Shown piece after piece: positions 1 through 9,384 of a DNA stretch of 64,000 nt. The position numbers and the translations under genes are program-made. How positions within the stretch are numbered: the stretch's first letter is position 1; each line of letters starts with the position of its first letter. The stretch lies in NCBI RefSeq assembly GCF_013523055.1, contig NZ_JAAMQM010000003.1, forward strand, positions 1-64,000. The letters run 5' to 3'. The notes beneath the pieces were generated by a model that was not told the DNA's origin, ran no database searches, and saw only the letters and a program-made list of their open reading frames with translations. This DNA comes from Pseudomonas capeferrum. GTDB lineage: Bacteria; Pseudomonadota; Gammaproteobacteria; Pseudomonadales; Pseudomonadaceae.

Positions 1-57
1 GGGCAAGCCCGCTCGCCACTTGAACACAGGTGGTGAGCGGGCTTGCCCCGCGACGAG
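1..57. repeat. REP-type palindrome, cut by the window edge
   Basis: Bases 1-19 and 30-49 form an inverted repeat with one mismatch around a short loop. The arms carry the core GGGCAAGCCCGCTCGCCAC. The right arm runs on into CGCGACGAGG, the same extension seen in the palindrome at 15.9-16.0 kb, so both belong to one REP family. The left extension is lost at the window start. Bases 58-202 hold no gene that I can support. Confidence 0.7.
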
Positions 58-202
58 GCCTTGAGCTTCATGGAAAGGTCGAGAGAAAAACAGAAGTACG
101 GGATGTGAACATGCCCTGCCCTATTGGTCGGAATGCACGAAGTCCGCTCCGCCTTCCAGGCACATGTCGCGCCAGCGACCGAACCCCACCCCGACCAACA
201 CC

Positions 203-415
203 TCACTTCTCTTCCAGCACCACCTTCCCCTTCACCGCGCGCGGGCCGATGAAGAGCCATACCAGCAGCCCGGGAACAGGCGCGTAAACCACGAAGACGA
301 CCCACAACATCTTGCGTTCAGCACGACGGTCGCTGCCGATGATGTGCCAGATTGCCCAGATTTCCAGCAGGATGACAACGGCAGCAATGATGATCCAGAT
401 CGTTCCGACTTCCAT
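203..415 (-). CDS. Small PLDc_N-type membrane protein
   Basis: A 70-residue inner-membrane protein with two predicted membrane segments, roughly residues 5-27 and 37-58, joined by a charged loop with DRRAERK. The pattern of an N-terminal helix, a basic loop and a second helix ending near a Pro-Gly-rich stretch fits the phospholipase D N-terminal (PLDc_N) family. That domain also occurs alone as a short protein of unknown function. No catalytic HKD motif is present, so it is not a lipase by itself. It stands alone, on the same strand as the downstream regulator gene but not obviously in its operon. The family assignment comes from reading the sequence only. Confidence 0.7.
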   Translation of the reverse strand: MEVGTIWIIIAAVVILLEIWAIWHIIGSDRRAERKMLWVVFVVYAPVPGLLVWLFIGPRAVKGKVVLEEK

Positions 416-508
416 AAGGTATCTCCTGTGAGCGTGTACTCACTTTGGTCACCAGGATCGCAGAGGGTTCACTCTTATCTGCTCGCAAGTGTCATCGAGA
501 CCGCGCGC

Positions 509-1234
509 CTAACCCTCTCCTCCCGCCATTGCGCGCGCTCGCGTGGTGTGCAGCATGTGCAAGGTTATCTTGCGCACCTCTGCCTTGCTGACCTCGATAT
601 GCGCCTGGAGCATTCGCTGGGCCTCGTCACTGCGACGTTCGAGAATGCCGGCGAGAATCCGTCCGTGTTCTTCATAGGTCAGCGTGACACGTGGGCCCTG
701 GGTGAAGTCTAGACGACGAATGATGCGGATCTGCTCGCTGATGCGCGCATGCAACCTGGCCATCTCAGCGTTGCCCGCCGCCTCCACGAGCTGGCAGTGA
801 AAACGTTCGTCGAGACGCGAGACTTCTCGCCCATCCCGCAAGCGTGCCTCGGGCGCGACCAGCCAGATCGCTCGCAAGGATTCCAACGCGGCGGGGCATT
901 CTCCCTCGGGCCGTTCGCATAGCCGCCGCACTGCCTCCAGTTCAAGGACGATACGAACGTCGTAGAGCTCCTCGAAGTGCGTGAAATCGAACGCGCGGAC
1001 CTGCCAGCCACTGCGAAACAGCACGATCAGGTACCCCTCGCGCTCCAGGCGATGCAGCGCCTGGCGCACCGGCGTGCGACTGACCTGCATGCGCTCGGCC
1101 ACTTCGGTCTCGCTGAAGCGGTCACCGGGAATCAGGCGAAACTCGAAGATGTCGTCCTTGAGCTGGGCGTAGATCTGTTCGACCAGGTTTTCCGGACGGG
1201 GCCTGCCCCCGCCATGAGGCCCCAGCAGCTGCAT
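509..1234 (-). CDS. GntR-family (FCD) regulator of urea amidolyase
   Basis: A 241-residue regulator. Residues about 15-80 form a GntR winged helix-turn-helix (LVEQIYAQLKDDIF, then the recognition region VSRTPVRQALHRLE). Residues about 90-215 form an all-helical FCD ligand-binding domain, with the usual metal-site spacing suggested by DVRIVLELEAV, RFHCQLVEAAGN and YEEHGRIL. Its start codon overlaps the urea carboxylase stop by one base (TGATG). It is therefore the last gene of the allophanate hydrolase-urea carboxylase transcript and probably an autoregulated local regulator. The ligand is unknown; a urea or nitrogen-pathway intermediate is an inference from position. Confidence 0.85.
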   Translation of the reverse strand: MQLLGPHGGGRPRPENLVEQIYAQLKDDIFEFRLIPGDRFSETEVAERMQVSRTPVRQALHRLEREGYLIVLFRSGWQVRAFDFTHFEELYDVRIVLELEAVRRLCERPEGECPAALESLRAIWLVAPEARLRDGREVSRLDERFHCQLVEAAGNAEMARLHARISEQIRIIRRLDFTQGPRVTLTYEEHGRILAGILERRSDEAQRMLQAHIEVSKAEVRKITLHMLHTTRARAMAGGEG

Positions 1235-4200
1235 CAGGCGGCCTCCGAAGGCGTGATCAGGATCAGCGCGTCACCGGGAGTGACCGCCTTGCCTGGCGCG
1301 CTGTACAGCGCCTTGACATGCCCGGCCACCGGAGCTGTGACCGCCAGCTCCATCTTCATCGCCTCGACCACCATCAGCGGCGTGCCCGCGGCGACCCACT
1401 GGCCATCCTCTACCAGGACCTTCCAGACACTGCCGCTCATGTCCGCGCTGACCAGGTGTCCATCGAGCCCTTCGATGTCCGGTGCCGGCGCTTGTTCGGT
1501 GACCTGCGCCGCAGCTTCGGCCTCGCGCCACAACGGCACCTCGGCCTCGAACGCCGCTTTCTGCCGTCGCTGGAAGTCGCCGATGCTGGCGCTGTTGTCC
1601 GCCAGGAAGCGCTGGTACCGGGCGAAATCGAATTCGCCGTCTTCGATGCGGATCTGCGCTCGCCCTTCGCGGAAGGCCTCGCGGAAGGTGTCCAGTTCGG
1701 CCTCGCTGACCGGATAGAAGCGGACTTGGTCGAAGAAATGCAGCAGCCAGGGCTGGTTGTCCTTGAACTGGGCGTTCTTGCGCCAGGTATTCCAGATCGG
1801 CAAGGTGCGTCCGACCAACTGATAGCCGCCCGGAGAGTCCATGCCATAGATGCACATGTACATGCCACCGATGCCGACGGTGCCTTCGGCGGTGAAGGTA
1901 CGCGCCGGGCTGTACTTGGAGCTGAGCAGCCGATGACGCGGATCGAGGGGCACGGCGCACGGCGCGTCCAGGTAGACGTCGCCCAGGCCGAGTACCAGAT
2001 AGCTCGCGTCGAAGAGGATGTCACGCACCTGTTCGCGGGTGTCGAGGCCATTGATGCGCTGGATGAAATCGACGTTGTTCGGCAGCCAGGGCGCTTCGGC
2101 GCGCACGGTTTCACGGTAGCGGGTCACGGCGCCCAGGGTGGCGCTGTCCTCGAAGGCCATGGGCAGATAGATGATGCGACTGGGGACCTTGACCTTGGCC
2201 ACATCGCCCAGGGTGTGCTCCAGGCGCAACAGAACCTGCATCAGCGCCTGCTGATCGAGCACGCGGCTGTCGTAGCGCAACTGCAGCGAGCGCACGCCTG
2301 GCGCCAGTTCCTCGAGCCCGGCAATGGCCTCGGCCTTCAACGCCTCCATCAGCAGATGCACACGCAGACGCAGCGCCAGGTCGAGCACGTTGTCGCCGTA
2401 TTCGAGCAGGATGTAGGCATCGCCTGCCTGACGATAGACCGCGCGTGGCCGCGCGCCGCTAGCCGGCAGCTCGGCGAGAATGGTCGCCGAGGACGTCTCG
2501 ACCGGTTGCAGCGTCGGCGCCGCAAGCGTCACGGCGCTGATCGCCGCCATGGCCTGGATGCTACCCAACTGAGCCTGCTCCAGGCTCTGGGCCTGCTTGA
2601 AGCTGATGGGGTGGAAGCGCAGGCGATCGCCCGGCTTGACCTGCCCGACCTTCCACAGCTCGGCCTTGGCGATGGTCACCGGGCAGACGAAACCGCCCAG
2701 GCTCGGCCCATCCTTGGTCAGGATCACCGGGAAGTCCCCCGTGAAATTGATGGCGCCGATGGCGTATTCGCAGTCGTGGACATTGGAGGGGTGCAGACCC
2801 GCCTCCCCCCCGTCCTCGCGGGCCCATTCGGGCTTGGGTCCGGACAGGCGCACGCCGAGCCGGTTGGAATTGTAATGAACCTGCCATTCGGTCTCGAAGA
2901 ACGACGAAATGGACGCTTCGGTAAGAAAGTCCGGGGCGCCGTGGGGTCCGTAGAGCACGCCGATGTCCCAGGTATCCCCATAGGTCGGAACCAGGCTCGC
3001 ATCCACTGCCTGGGGTTGGCTGACCGGCGCCGGCGTGGTGCAGGCCGCCAGGTGCGGTTGCGAGATGGCCAGCATGTCGCTCGGCCGCAGCGTGCGTCCG
3101 GCATGCCCACCGAACTGGCCCAGGGCAAAGGTCGACCGGCTGCCCAGGTACAGGGGCACATCGATGCCATTGCGCACCGCCAGATAGGCGCGGCAGCCAT
3201 GCCTGGCGCGCCCGAGCTTGAGTACCTGACCGGCCTTCACGGCCTGCGGTTGCCAGTAAGCAACCGCCTGGCCATCCAGTTCGGCATCGCAATCGGCTCC
3301 TGTCAGGGCAATCGTGGCATCGCAGTGAAAGCGCAAGGTCGGGCCTTGCAAAGTGAACTCGAGCCCGGCGGCGCTTTCGTGGTTGCCGACGATACGGTTG
3401 GCCAGGCGGAAGGCGAAGTCGTCCATCGGCCCGGACGGCGGCACGCCGATGTCCCAGTAGCCGAGACGGCCCGGGAAGTCCTGCACGCTGGAATAGGTGC
3501 CCGGCTCGAGCACCTCGATGGCGCTGGGCCGATAGCTGAAATCGTCGAGCAGGCGCGTCCACGCCTTGCCCGCCAGGAAACGCGGTTCCGCCACGACCTG
3601 GCGCAGGTAGTCGAGGTTGCTGGCGATCCCGTGCAGGCGCGTGGCGTCCAACGCTGCGCGCAGCTTGACCAGTGCCTCTGCGCGATCGGCGCCATGCACG
3701 ATGAGCTTGGCGATCATCGGGTCGTAATGCGCCGTGACCTGCGTACCGCTGGCGATCCAGCCATCCACGCGCACGTCTTCGGGGAAATGCACCTCGCTCA
3801 GCACTCCAGGACTTGGCTGGAAGTTCTTCAGCGGGTCCTCGGCATACAGGCGGACCTCGATGGCGCTGCCCTGAGGCGCCTGCGCCATGCGCGGCCAATC
3901 CGGGCGGTCGCCCGCGGCGACCTGCAGCATGCATTCGATCAGGTCCAGCCCGGTGACCATTTCGGTGACCGGGTGCTCGACCTGCAGCCGCGTGTTGACC
4001 TCGAGGAAATAGAACGCGTCATGCTCGGCGTCGTAGATGAACTCGACGGTACCGGCGCTGCGATAGGCAACGCTTTCTCCCAGGTGAACGGCGGCACGGT
4101 GCAGCGCCTCGCGCGTCGCCTGCGGCAGGCAGGGCGCCGGGGTTTCCTCGACCACCTTCTGGTTGCGTCGCTGCAGCGAACAGTCCCGTTCCCCCAGCGC

Positions 4201-4863
4201 CAACACCCTGCCCTGGCCATCGCCGAAGATCTGCACTTCGATGTGCCGTGCCCGGTCGACGAAGCGCTCGATGAAGGCGCCGGCGTCGCTGAAGAACTGT
4301 TCGCCCAGACGCTTGACGCTGTCATAGGCCGCGCGCAGGGCCTGGGCATCGTCGCACCGGGTCAGGCCGATACCTCCCCCGCCCGCGGTGGTCTTGAGCA
4401 TCACCGGATAGCCGATGCGTTCGGCCTCGACCAGGGCGTGCTCGAGGCTTTCCAGCAAGCCGGTACCCGGGGTCATGGGCACGCCGGCGGCGCTGGCCAG
4501 CTCACGGGCCCGATGCTTGAGGCCGAACTGGCGGATCTGCTCGGCGGTCGGCCCGACGAAAGCGAACCCGGCTGCCTCACAGGCATCGGCGAATTCCGCG
4601 CTCTCGGAGAGAAAGCCATAGCCGGGGTAAATGGCCTGGGCGCCACTGGCACGCGCGGCGTCGAGGATCTTGTCGATACGCAGGTAGGTGTCGGTGGGCT
4701 TGTCGCCATTCAGCGCGATGGCCTGGTCGGCCATCGCCACGTGCGGTGCGTTGCGGTCGGCATCGGCATACACGGCCACGCTGCGTACGCCCAGGCGCTT
4801 GAGGGTGCGGATGGCGCGGACAGCGATCTCGCCACGGTTGGCAATCAGTACGGTAGTGAACAT
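1234..4863 (-). CDS. uca: Urea carboxylase (biotin-dependent)
   Basis: A cytosolic enzyme of 1209 residues that carboxylates urea to allophanate using ATP, bicarbonate and biotin. The N-terminal third is a biotin carboxylase: it begins MFTTVLIANRGEIAVRAIR and carries the glycine-rich ATP loop KTTAGGGGIGL and EVNTRLQVEHPVTE. The middle part is the KipA/carboxyltransferase-like region, beginning near EPGTYSSVQDFPGRLGYWD. The C-terminus is a biotinyl domain with the canonical VVEAMKMEL lysine site. The reading frame extends upstream to 5106, but that extension overlaps the allophanate hydrolase gene and is not family-like, so the ATG at 4863 was chosen. It lies 10 bases after the allophanate hydrolase gene, as one operon. 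Confidence 0.93.
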   Translation of the reverse strand: MFTTVLIANRGEIAVRAIRTLKRLGVRSVAVYADADRNAPHVAMADQAIALNGDKPTDTYLRIDKILDAARASGAQAIYPGYGFLSESAEFADACEAAGFAFVGPTAEQIRQFGLKHRARELASAAGVPMTPGTGLLESLEHALVEAERIGYPVMLKTTAGGGGIGLTRCDDAQALRAAYDSVKRLGEQFFSDAGAFIERFVDRARHIEVQIFGDGQGRVLALGERDCSLQRRNQKVVEETPAPCLPQATREALHRAAVHLGESVAYRSAGTVEFIYDAEHDAFYFLEVNTRLQVEHPVTEMVTGLDLIECMLQVAAGDRPDWPRMAQAPQGSAIEVRLYAEDPLKNFQPSPGVLSEVHFPEDVRVDGWIASGTQVTAHYDPMIAKLIVHGADRAEALVKLRAALDATRLHGIASNLDYLRQVVAEPRFLAGKAWTRLLDDFSYRPSAIEVLEPGTYSSVQDFPGRLGYWDIGVPPSGPMDDFAFRLANRIVGNHESAAGLEFTLQGPTLRFHCDATIALTGADCDAELDGQAVAYWQPQAVKAGQVLKLGRARHGCRAYLAVRNGIDVPLYLGSRSTFALGQFGGHAGRTLRPSDMLAISQPHLAACTTPAPVSQPQAVDASLVPTYGDTWDIGVLYGPHGAPDFLTEASISSFFETEWQVHYNSNRLGVRLSGPKPEWAREDGGEAGLHPSNVHDCEYAIGAINFTGDFPVILTKDGPSLGGFVCPVTIAKAELWKVGQVKPGDRLRFHPISFKQAQSLEQAQLGSIQAMAAISAVTLAAPTLQPVETSSATILAELPASGARPRAVYRQAGDAYILLEYGDNVLDLALRLRVHLLMEALKAEAIAGLEELAPGVRSLQLRYDSRVLDQQALMQVLLRLEHTLGDVAKVKVPSRIIYLPMAFEDSATLGAVTRYRETVRAEAPWLPNNVDFIQRINGLDTREQVRDILFDASYLVLGLGDVYLDAPCAVPLDPRHRLLSSKYSPARTFTAEGTVGIGGMYMCIYGMDSPGGYQLVGRTLPIWNTWRKNAQFKDNQPWLLHFFDQVRFYPVSEAELDTFREAFREGRAQIRIEDGEFDFARYQRFLADNSASIGDFQRRQKAAFEAEVPLWREAEAAAQVTEQAPAPDIEGLDGHLVSADMSGSVWKVLVEDGQWVAAGTPLMVVEAMKMELAVTAPVAGHVKALYSAPGKAVTPGDALILITPSEAA

Positions 4864-4873
4864 GGTGTGCTCC

Positions 4874-6676
4874 TCAAGCCTGGCCTGGACGGGATGATTG
4901 CGCGCCAATGAAGGCGCGCCAGCCACCGAAACTGGTGATGTCGCGGGCCCTGCCCAGGGCGTGCGCCTCGCAGATGAAGCCCTTGACCCAGCGTCCGCCG
5001 GCCAGCTCAAGGTTGCCGATGCCCAGGGGCGCTGGAATCTCCGCGACGAATTCGCCAAAGCGCGCCAGCGGGATGTCCCAGAGCTCGACGATGATCGCGC
5101 TGCCATCGCTGTCGCGTGACAGCCCGGGCTTGGGCGGCACGGTGCCTTCGAGCGCGTAGAGGCGGTAATCCGGGCTGGTCAAGGTCTGCTCGACCAACAC
5201 GGCATCGCGGCTGGTCAGTTGATGATTGAGGGGCATGCCGCTCAAGTGCGCACCCACGACGGCCACTCGAACGCAGTCGGTCGACCGCGGCAAACCGCTC
5301 GCCAGCGGCAGGCGCTTGTCGGTGGCGCCCAACGGCAGCTCGAGCGAGGCCTGCCAACGTCGACCAAGATCGGCCAGGGCGCGGTCATGCCAGGCCGGCG
5401 CGATCAGGGTGATGCCGCTGGGCAGGCCGTCATCGCGCAGGCCGGCCGGTACGGCGAGGGCTGCCAGGTCGGCGAGGTTGGTGAAGTTGGTATAGGTGCC
5501 GAACTGGCTGTTGAACAGTACCGGCTCCTCGGTCATTTCGGCCTGCGTCCTGATCGTTGGCGAAGTCGGCACGACCAGCGCGTCGAAATCGGCCAGCGCT
5601 TCGTTGATCAGACGCGCCAGCTCGGCGCGCCGGTATTCGGCCTTGAAGCTGTCGCAGGCGCTGTATGAATGGCCATTCGCAACGATTGCGCGGACCACCG
5701 GGTCCATATCGGCCGGGTCCACGCCCTCGGTGGCAACCGTGCGCTCGGCGACCCAAGGGCCTTGGTAGAGCTCCTGCGCGAGGGCGCGAAACGGCGCGAA
5801 ATCGATTGGCGTCAGCGTGGCGCCCTGCTCGCGCAAATGCACCAGCGCCTGTTCGAATGCGGCCTGGTTCTGGCTGTCACCGAAGAATTCCAGTCGATCC
5901 GGAATCGCCAGTCTTGCCGCCGTCGCGATGGCCACCGGCGCTCGCTGCGGGTTGCGACGCGCATAGGCATCGGAGGCATCGAAGCCGCCCGCGACCTGGG
6001 CGACGAGATCGGCATCGGCGACCGTCAGGGCAAAGATCGAGATGCAGTCCAGGGTGCGACAGGCAGGCACCAGCCCGGTAGTGGACAGCCAGCCCTTGGT
6101 CGGCTTGAGCCCGACGATGTTGTTGAAACCGGCCGGCACGCGTCCCGAGCCGGCGGTATCGGTACCCAGCGCGAACGGCACCAGGCCGCGTGCTACCACG
6201 CTGGCCGAGCCGGCGCTGGAGCCACCGCTGACGTAGGCCGGATCGAAGCTGTTGGGTACCGCGCCGTATGGAGAGCGTGTCCCCACCAACCCGGTGGCGA
6301 ACTGGTCGAGGTTGGTCTTGCCGACCAGGATGGCCCCCGCTTGCCGGAGGCGGGCAACCACCGTGGCATCGGCCTGCGCCACATGCCCGAACGCTGGGCA
6401 GGCCGCCGTGGTGTGCCATTGCGCCGCGTCGATGTTGTCCTTGACCGCGAAAGGTACGCCGTACAGCGGCAGCTTCGAGCTGTCGCCCTGGGCCTGCTCC
6501 AGCAACTGGGCCAGGTGCTTCAGCTGTGCGTCCAACTGGATCGTGGTCGCGCGGCAGATCCAGGCGTTGTCCTGCTCCGCGAAACTGTCGAGCAGATCGG
6601 TCAACAGAGACTCGGGGGTGGCGCCGGCACGGTAGGCATCTTGCCAGCCAGCCAAGGTAAGGGGAAAGTCGGGCAT
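4874..6676 (-). CDS. atzF: Allophanate hydrolase
   Basis: Hydrolyses allophanate to ammonia and CO2, the second half of the ATP-dependent urea-degradation route. The protein is 600 residues. Residues about 60-450 are an amidase-signature domain with the Ser-cisSer-Lys machinery visible as FAVKDN, VSGGSSAGSASVV and TDTAGSGRVPAGFNN. The C-terminal 120 residues are the extra domain typical of AtzF. The start MPDFPLTLAGW at 6676 is preferred over an 18-residue upstream extension with no family resemblance. It is the first gene of the operon, ahead of urea carboxylase. No urea ABC transporter or urea amidolyase-associated genes are adjacent, so substrate supply must come from elsewhere. Confidence 0.93.
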   Translation of the reverse strand: MPDFPLTLAGWQDAYRAGATPESLLTDLLDSFAEQDNAWICRATTIQLDAQLKHLAQLLEQAQGDSSKLPLYGVPFAVKDNIDAAQWHTTAACPAFGHVAQADATVVARLRQAGAILVGKTNLDQFATGLVGTRSPYGAVPNSFDPAYVSGGSSAGSASVVARGLVPFALGTDTAGSGRVPAGFNNIVGLKPTKGWLSTTGLVPACRTLDCISIFALTVADADLVAQVAGGFDASDAYARRNPQRAPVAIATAARLAIPDRLEFFGDSQNQAAFEQALVHLREQGATLTPIDFAPFRALAQELYQGPWVAERTVATEGVDPADMDPVVRAIVANGHSYSACDSFKAEYRRAELARLINEALADFDALVVPTSPTIRTQAEMTEEPVLFNSQFGTYTNFTNLADLAALAVPAGLRDDGLPSGITLIAPAWHDRALADLGRRWQASLELPLGATDKRLPLASGLPRSTDCVRVAVVGAHLSGMPLNHQLTSRDAVLVEQTLTSPDYRLYALEGTVPPKPGLSRDSDGSAIIVELWDIPLARFGEFVAEIPAPLGIGNLELAGGRWVKGFICEAHALGRARDITSFGGWRAFIGAQSSRPGQA

Positions 6677-6690
6677 AGTCTGAGTTCCGT

Positions 6691-6702
6691 CTTGTATCCA
6701 AG
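6691..6702. promoter_or_regulatory. Possible operator upstream of allophanate hydrolase
   Basis: CTTGTATCCAAG, a perfect CTTG/CAAG inverted repeat with a 4-base spacer, lies 15 bases upstream of the allophanate hydrolase start. Its size resembles operators of FCD-type GntR regulators, and the operon encodes one. It does not match the FadR consensus exactly, so this is only a suggestion. Confidence 0.25.
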
Positions 6703-6850
6703 TTGATGCAAGACAACAGACAAAGACCATGCCAGTTTCTAAAAAACCATGCTTTACAAGTAGTTAGGCATATTCGATGCGAATTTTCGTGTGCCGAAGG
6801 CACCTCCACGCCCTGTTTTCGAGCCTGGAGGCTTGAGTTTGGTGCGCGGA

Positions 6851-7321
6851 TCAATGCACCGCAGCGCGCTCCAGGGCGGTCTTCAAGCCAGTCGCACTTT
6901 CGTAGGTCTGCTGAGCGACCCGTTTGCCGTGGTCGAGTTGCAGCCAGAGCACTTTTCCTTCCTGTGCCGGGTAACGGCTGGACACACGCCCTTCCCGATC
7001 CAGCAGCACGCGGTAGTTGTAGTCACGCATGGCCGGGATGGCGAACAGTTTGCTGATCAGTGAGGGCATGCGCTGAATATCGGCCACGAACACGGCATCG
7101 CGTGCCTCGAGATAGCCCTTCGGCCGATCCGCCAGTGCAGCCTTGACCAGCTTGGCGCCGTCCATGTCGCGGGCGACCAGCAGGATGCGGGTTTCCCGAT
7201 CAAGGCTGTAAGGCTGATCGTACTGGTCGAGCAGTGTCCAGGGAGCCAGCGGCTCGCCTGAGTCCAGGGCCTGAGCCATGAGTGGCAGCAGGGTCAGCAG
7301 CAGCGTGGCGACGTATCTCAT
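6851..7321 (-). CDS. Small secreted thioredoxin-fold-like protein, unknown function
   Basis: 156 residues, starting at the ATG that opens a clear Sec signal peptide (MRYVATLLLTLLPLMAQA, cleavage near residue 18). The mature part (EPLAPWTLLDQYDQPYSLDRETRILLVA...) resembles peroxiredoxin or thioredoxin-fold proteins in secondary-structure pattern. It has no cysteine, so it cannot be a thiol oxidoreductase. Related Pseudomonas proteins are often labelled 'FAD/FMN-containing dehydrogenase', a name the sequence does not support. It lies just upstream of, and divergent from, the GlxA-type regulator. The function is unknown; a periplasmic location is inferred from the signal peptide. Confidence 0.7.
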   Translation of the reverse strand: MRYVATLLLTLLPLMAQALDSGEPLAPWTLLDQYDQPYSLDRETRILLVARDMDGAKLVKAALADRPKGYLEARDAVFVADIQRMPSLISKLFAIPAMRDYNYRVLLDREGRVSSRYPAQEGKVLWLQLDHGKRVAQQTYESATGLKTALERAAVH

Positions 7322-7464
7322 CAGCAAGGGTCCTCGGGTATCGGAAAGCTGCCAGCATAGCCGAGCGCAACGACCGGCAGACTGCGCGACATCACGTTTC
7401 GTGCAGTTGTCTTTACCTTGGCTGCACCGCACACTCAACTGTCTGCATCGCTTGGGAGCTACCC

Positions 7465-8472
7465 GTGACCACCCCCCGCCATTTCAGCAAGAAGTCCGGC
7501 ACCACCAACATGCTGCGGCTCAAGTCTTCTCAAGATGAAGGTCAGGCGGCTTACCGGGTGGGCTTCGTCTTGCTCGAGCACTTCTCCATGGCCAGTTTCA
7601 CCGTGGCCATGGATGTCTTGGTGACCGCCAACCTGCTGCGCAACGACTGTTTCCGCTTCAGCGCGCTGTCGTTGTCGGGCGAGCGCGTGCTCAGCGATCT
7701 CGGCCTTGAACTGGTCGCTACCGAACTCGATCCTCGCACGCTTCAGAACCATGACCTGCTGGTGATCTGTGGAGGGCTGCGCACACCGCTCAAATATCCG
7801 GTGCTCGACCGTCTGCTGGCCGACTGCGCGGCGCATGGCCTGGCCCTGGGCGGCCTGTGGAACGGTGCCTACTTCCTCGCCCGCGCCGGCGTGCTGGTGG
7901 ACTATGACTGCAGCGTTCACCCCGAGCAGCGCGCCAGCCTGGCCGAACGCAGCCCGCAAAGCCGGATCACTCCGGCGAGCTTCATCCTTGACCGCGATCG
8001 CCTGACCGCCGCGAGCCCCAATGGCGCGATGGAGCTCATGCTCAGCCTGGTGCGTCGCCTGGACGGCGATGCCCTGGCCGAAGGGGTCGAGGAAATCCTT
8101 TCGTTCTCAGGCGCCCGCTATCGCCAGGTCGGCCCGGGTGCCAAGAAGTCCATGAGCCTGCACCTGCGCACCATCGTCGAGCTGATGGAGAACAACCTGG
8201 AGGAAACCCTCAGCCTGGATCAGCTCGCCGCCTACAGCGGCCGCTCACGGCGCCAGATAGACCGCCTGTTCCAGGCCCAGTTGGGCACCTCGCCTCGTCG
8301 CTACTACATGGAGCTGCGCATCACCAAGAGCCGCCGCCTGTTGCAATATTCCGACCTGCCAGTGATGGATGTGGCGATCGCCTGCGGATTCGTCTCGGTG
8401 TCGCATTTCAGCAAGTGCTATGCGGCATATTTCGGTTATTCGCCGTCGCGGGAGCAGCGTTTAGGGGAGTAG
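7465..8472 (+). CDS. GlxA-family AraC-type transcriptional regulator
   Basis: About 335 residues. The N-terminal 190 residues form a DJ-1/PfpI-like (class I glutamine amidotransferase-like) sensor domain beginning YRVGFVLLEHFSMASF, with the nucleophile-elbow region LGGLWNGAYFLA. It has no cysteine at the elbow, as is usual for regulators. The C-terminal 95 residues carry two AraC helix-turn-helices (LSLDQLAAYSGRSRRQIDRLF and MDVAIACGFVSVSHFSKCYAAYFG). Two starts are possible: GTG at 7465, with TGGGAG upstream, or ATG at 7510 without an obvious ribosome site. I prefer the GTG. Related regulators control amino-acid and quaternary-amine catabolism, but no target is evident here. Confidence 0.82.
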   Translation: MTTPRHFSKKSGTTNMLRLKSSQDEGQAAYRVGFVLLEHFSMASFTVAMDVLVTANLLRNDCFRFSALSLSGERVLSDLGLELVATELDPRTLQNHDLLVICGGLRTPLKYPVLDRLLADCAAHGLALGGLWNGAYFLARAGVLVDYDCSVHPEQRASLAERSPQSRITPASFILDRDRLTAASPNGAMELMLSLVRRLDGDALAEGVEEILSFSGARYRQVGPGAKKSMSLHLRTIVELMENNLEETLSLDQLAAYSGRSRRQIDRLFQAQLGTSPRRYYMELRITKSRRLLQYSDLPVMDVAIACGFVSVSHFSKCYAAYFGYSPSREQRLGE

Positions 8473-8564
8473 ATCGAGGATCGGGATGGGGCGACATGAC
8501 GGATGGCTTGCCTATCGCCGCCCGAGCGCCCCCAACCGAATGGCGGTCAGCTACCCCGCCCGTC

Positions 8565-9131
8565 TCAATCTTCCAAAGGCTTCGGCGGTTTCGCCGGGCC
8601 CGCCGGCTTGACGGGTTTGGCAGGCTTGCTACCCTTCTGCGGCTCGCTGGGCACCGCTGCCACCGGTTCCGGCGCCGCGACGGCCTTCTCGGTGGCTGGC
8701 AACTCGTCGACGGCCTTGAAGATCACTTGCGGTTCGAGCCTTTCGCCCTTGTCGTCATCCTTGAGCACATGCCGCGCCCCATCCTTGCCCACCAGGATCA
8801 CCTTGGTACCCTTGCTCGCGCCCAGCTTAAGCTCGCGGATAAGCGCCATGGTGGTCTGCTGTTCCAGGTTCTTGTCCTCACGCTTGCCGACCATCCCGGC
8901 AACGCTGTACAGCACCAGGTTGCGTTCGGCGAAACCCGCCTGGGTGGCCGGATCCTTCAGGGCTTCGTTGAGCCCGCGCAGGGTCGGGTCGGCGGAGCTG
9001 GGGGCAATGACGACCAGCGGCCTCGACTTGCCCATTTCCTTGGCCAAGGGGGCATCGCTGTCGGCGGCGCAGAGCGGGCCGGCCATGGCGAACAATACGG
9101 CGAGGGTCAATGACCGGATGAGCATGGGCAT
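8565..9131 (-). CDS. DUF4174-type periplasmic protein
   Basis: 188 residues with a Sec signal peptide (residues 1 to about 22, ending GPLCAAD). Residues about 35-145 match the general pattern of DUF4174 proteins: RPLVVIAPSSADPTLRGLNEAL, RNLVLYSVAG and KVILVGKDG, a thioredoxin-like fold without cysteines. The C-terminal 45 residues are a low-complexity Pro-Lys-Ala tail (PAKPVKPAGPAKPPK) that may bind the cell envelope or extend into the periplasm. It converges with the GlxA-type regulator gene and diverges from azurin. The role is unknown. An alternative start two codons downstream is equally possible. Confidence 0.75.
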   Translation of the reverse strand: MPMLIRSLTLAVLFAMAGPLCAADSDAPLAKEMGKSRPLVVIAPSSADPTLRGLNEALKDPATQAGFAERNLVLYSVAGMVGKREDKNLEQQTTMALIRELKLGASKGTKVILVGKDGARHVLKDDDKGERLEPQVIFKAVDELPATEKAVAAPEPVAAVPSEPQKGSKPAKPVKPAGPAKPPKPLED

Positions 9132-9384
9132 CTCCTTACAAGTGACTACGTGTAATGCTGAAAACTCCTACATAAGCCTAAACCAGTTGGCTACGGCGGG
9201 TTAAGGAAATGACTTGGATTTTTTACGGCAAGTCACGGAGTGGGCGCGGCGCCCTGCGAATGCGCGCCGCACGCCTCGTTCCGAGCATCCGTGCAATGGC
9301 GCTTTAAACTCCGACGTGTGCGCTTCGTCTAGGAAAGGGCTGATGCACCCCAGGCACAGTCTCACCTACTTGCGGAGATCACAG

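Noticed and set aside
1318..4911. A 1197-codon open frame on the plus strand opposite urea carboxylase
   Set aside because: It mirrors the urea carboxylase codons in a high-GC genome, has no recognisable domain, and the sense frame has complete catalytic motifs.
4864..5106. The N-terminal extension of urea carboxylase in the open frame
   Set aside because: It overlaps allophanate hydrolase and precedes the canonical MFTTVLIANRGEIA start.
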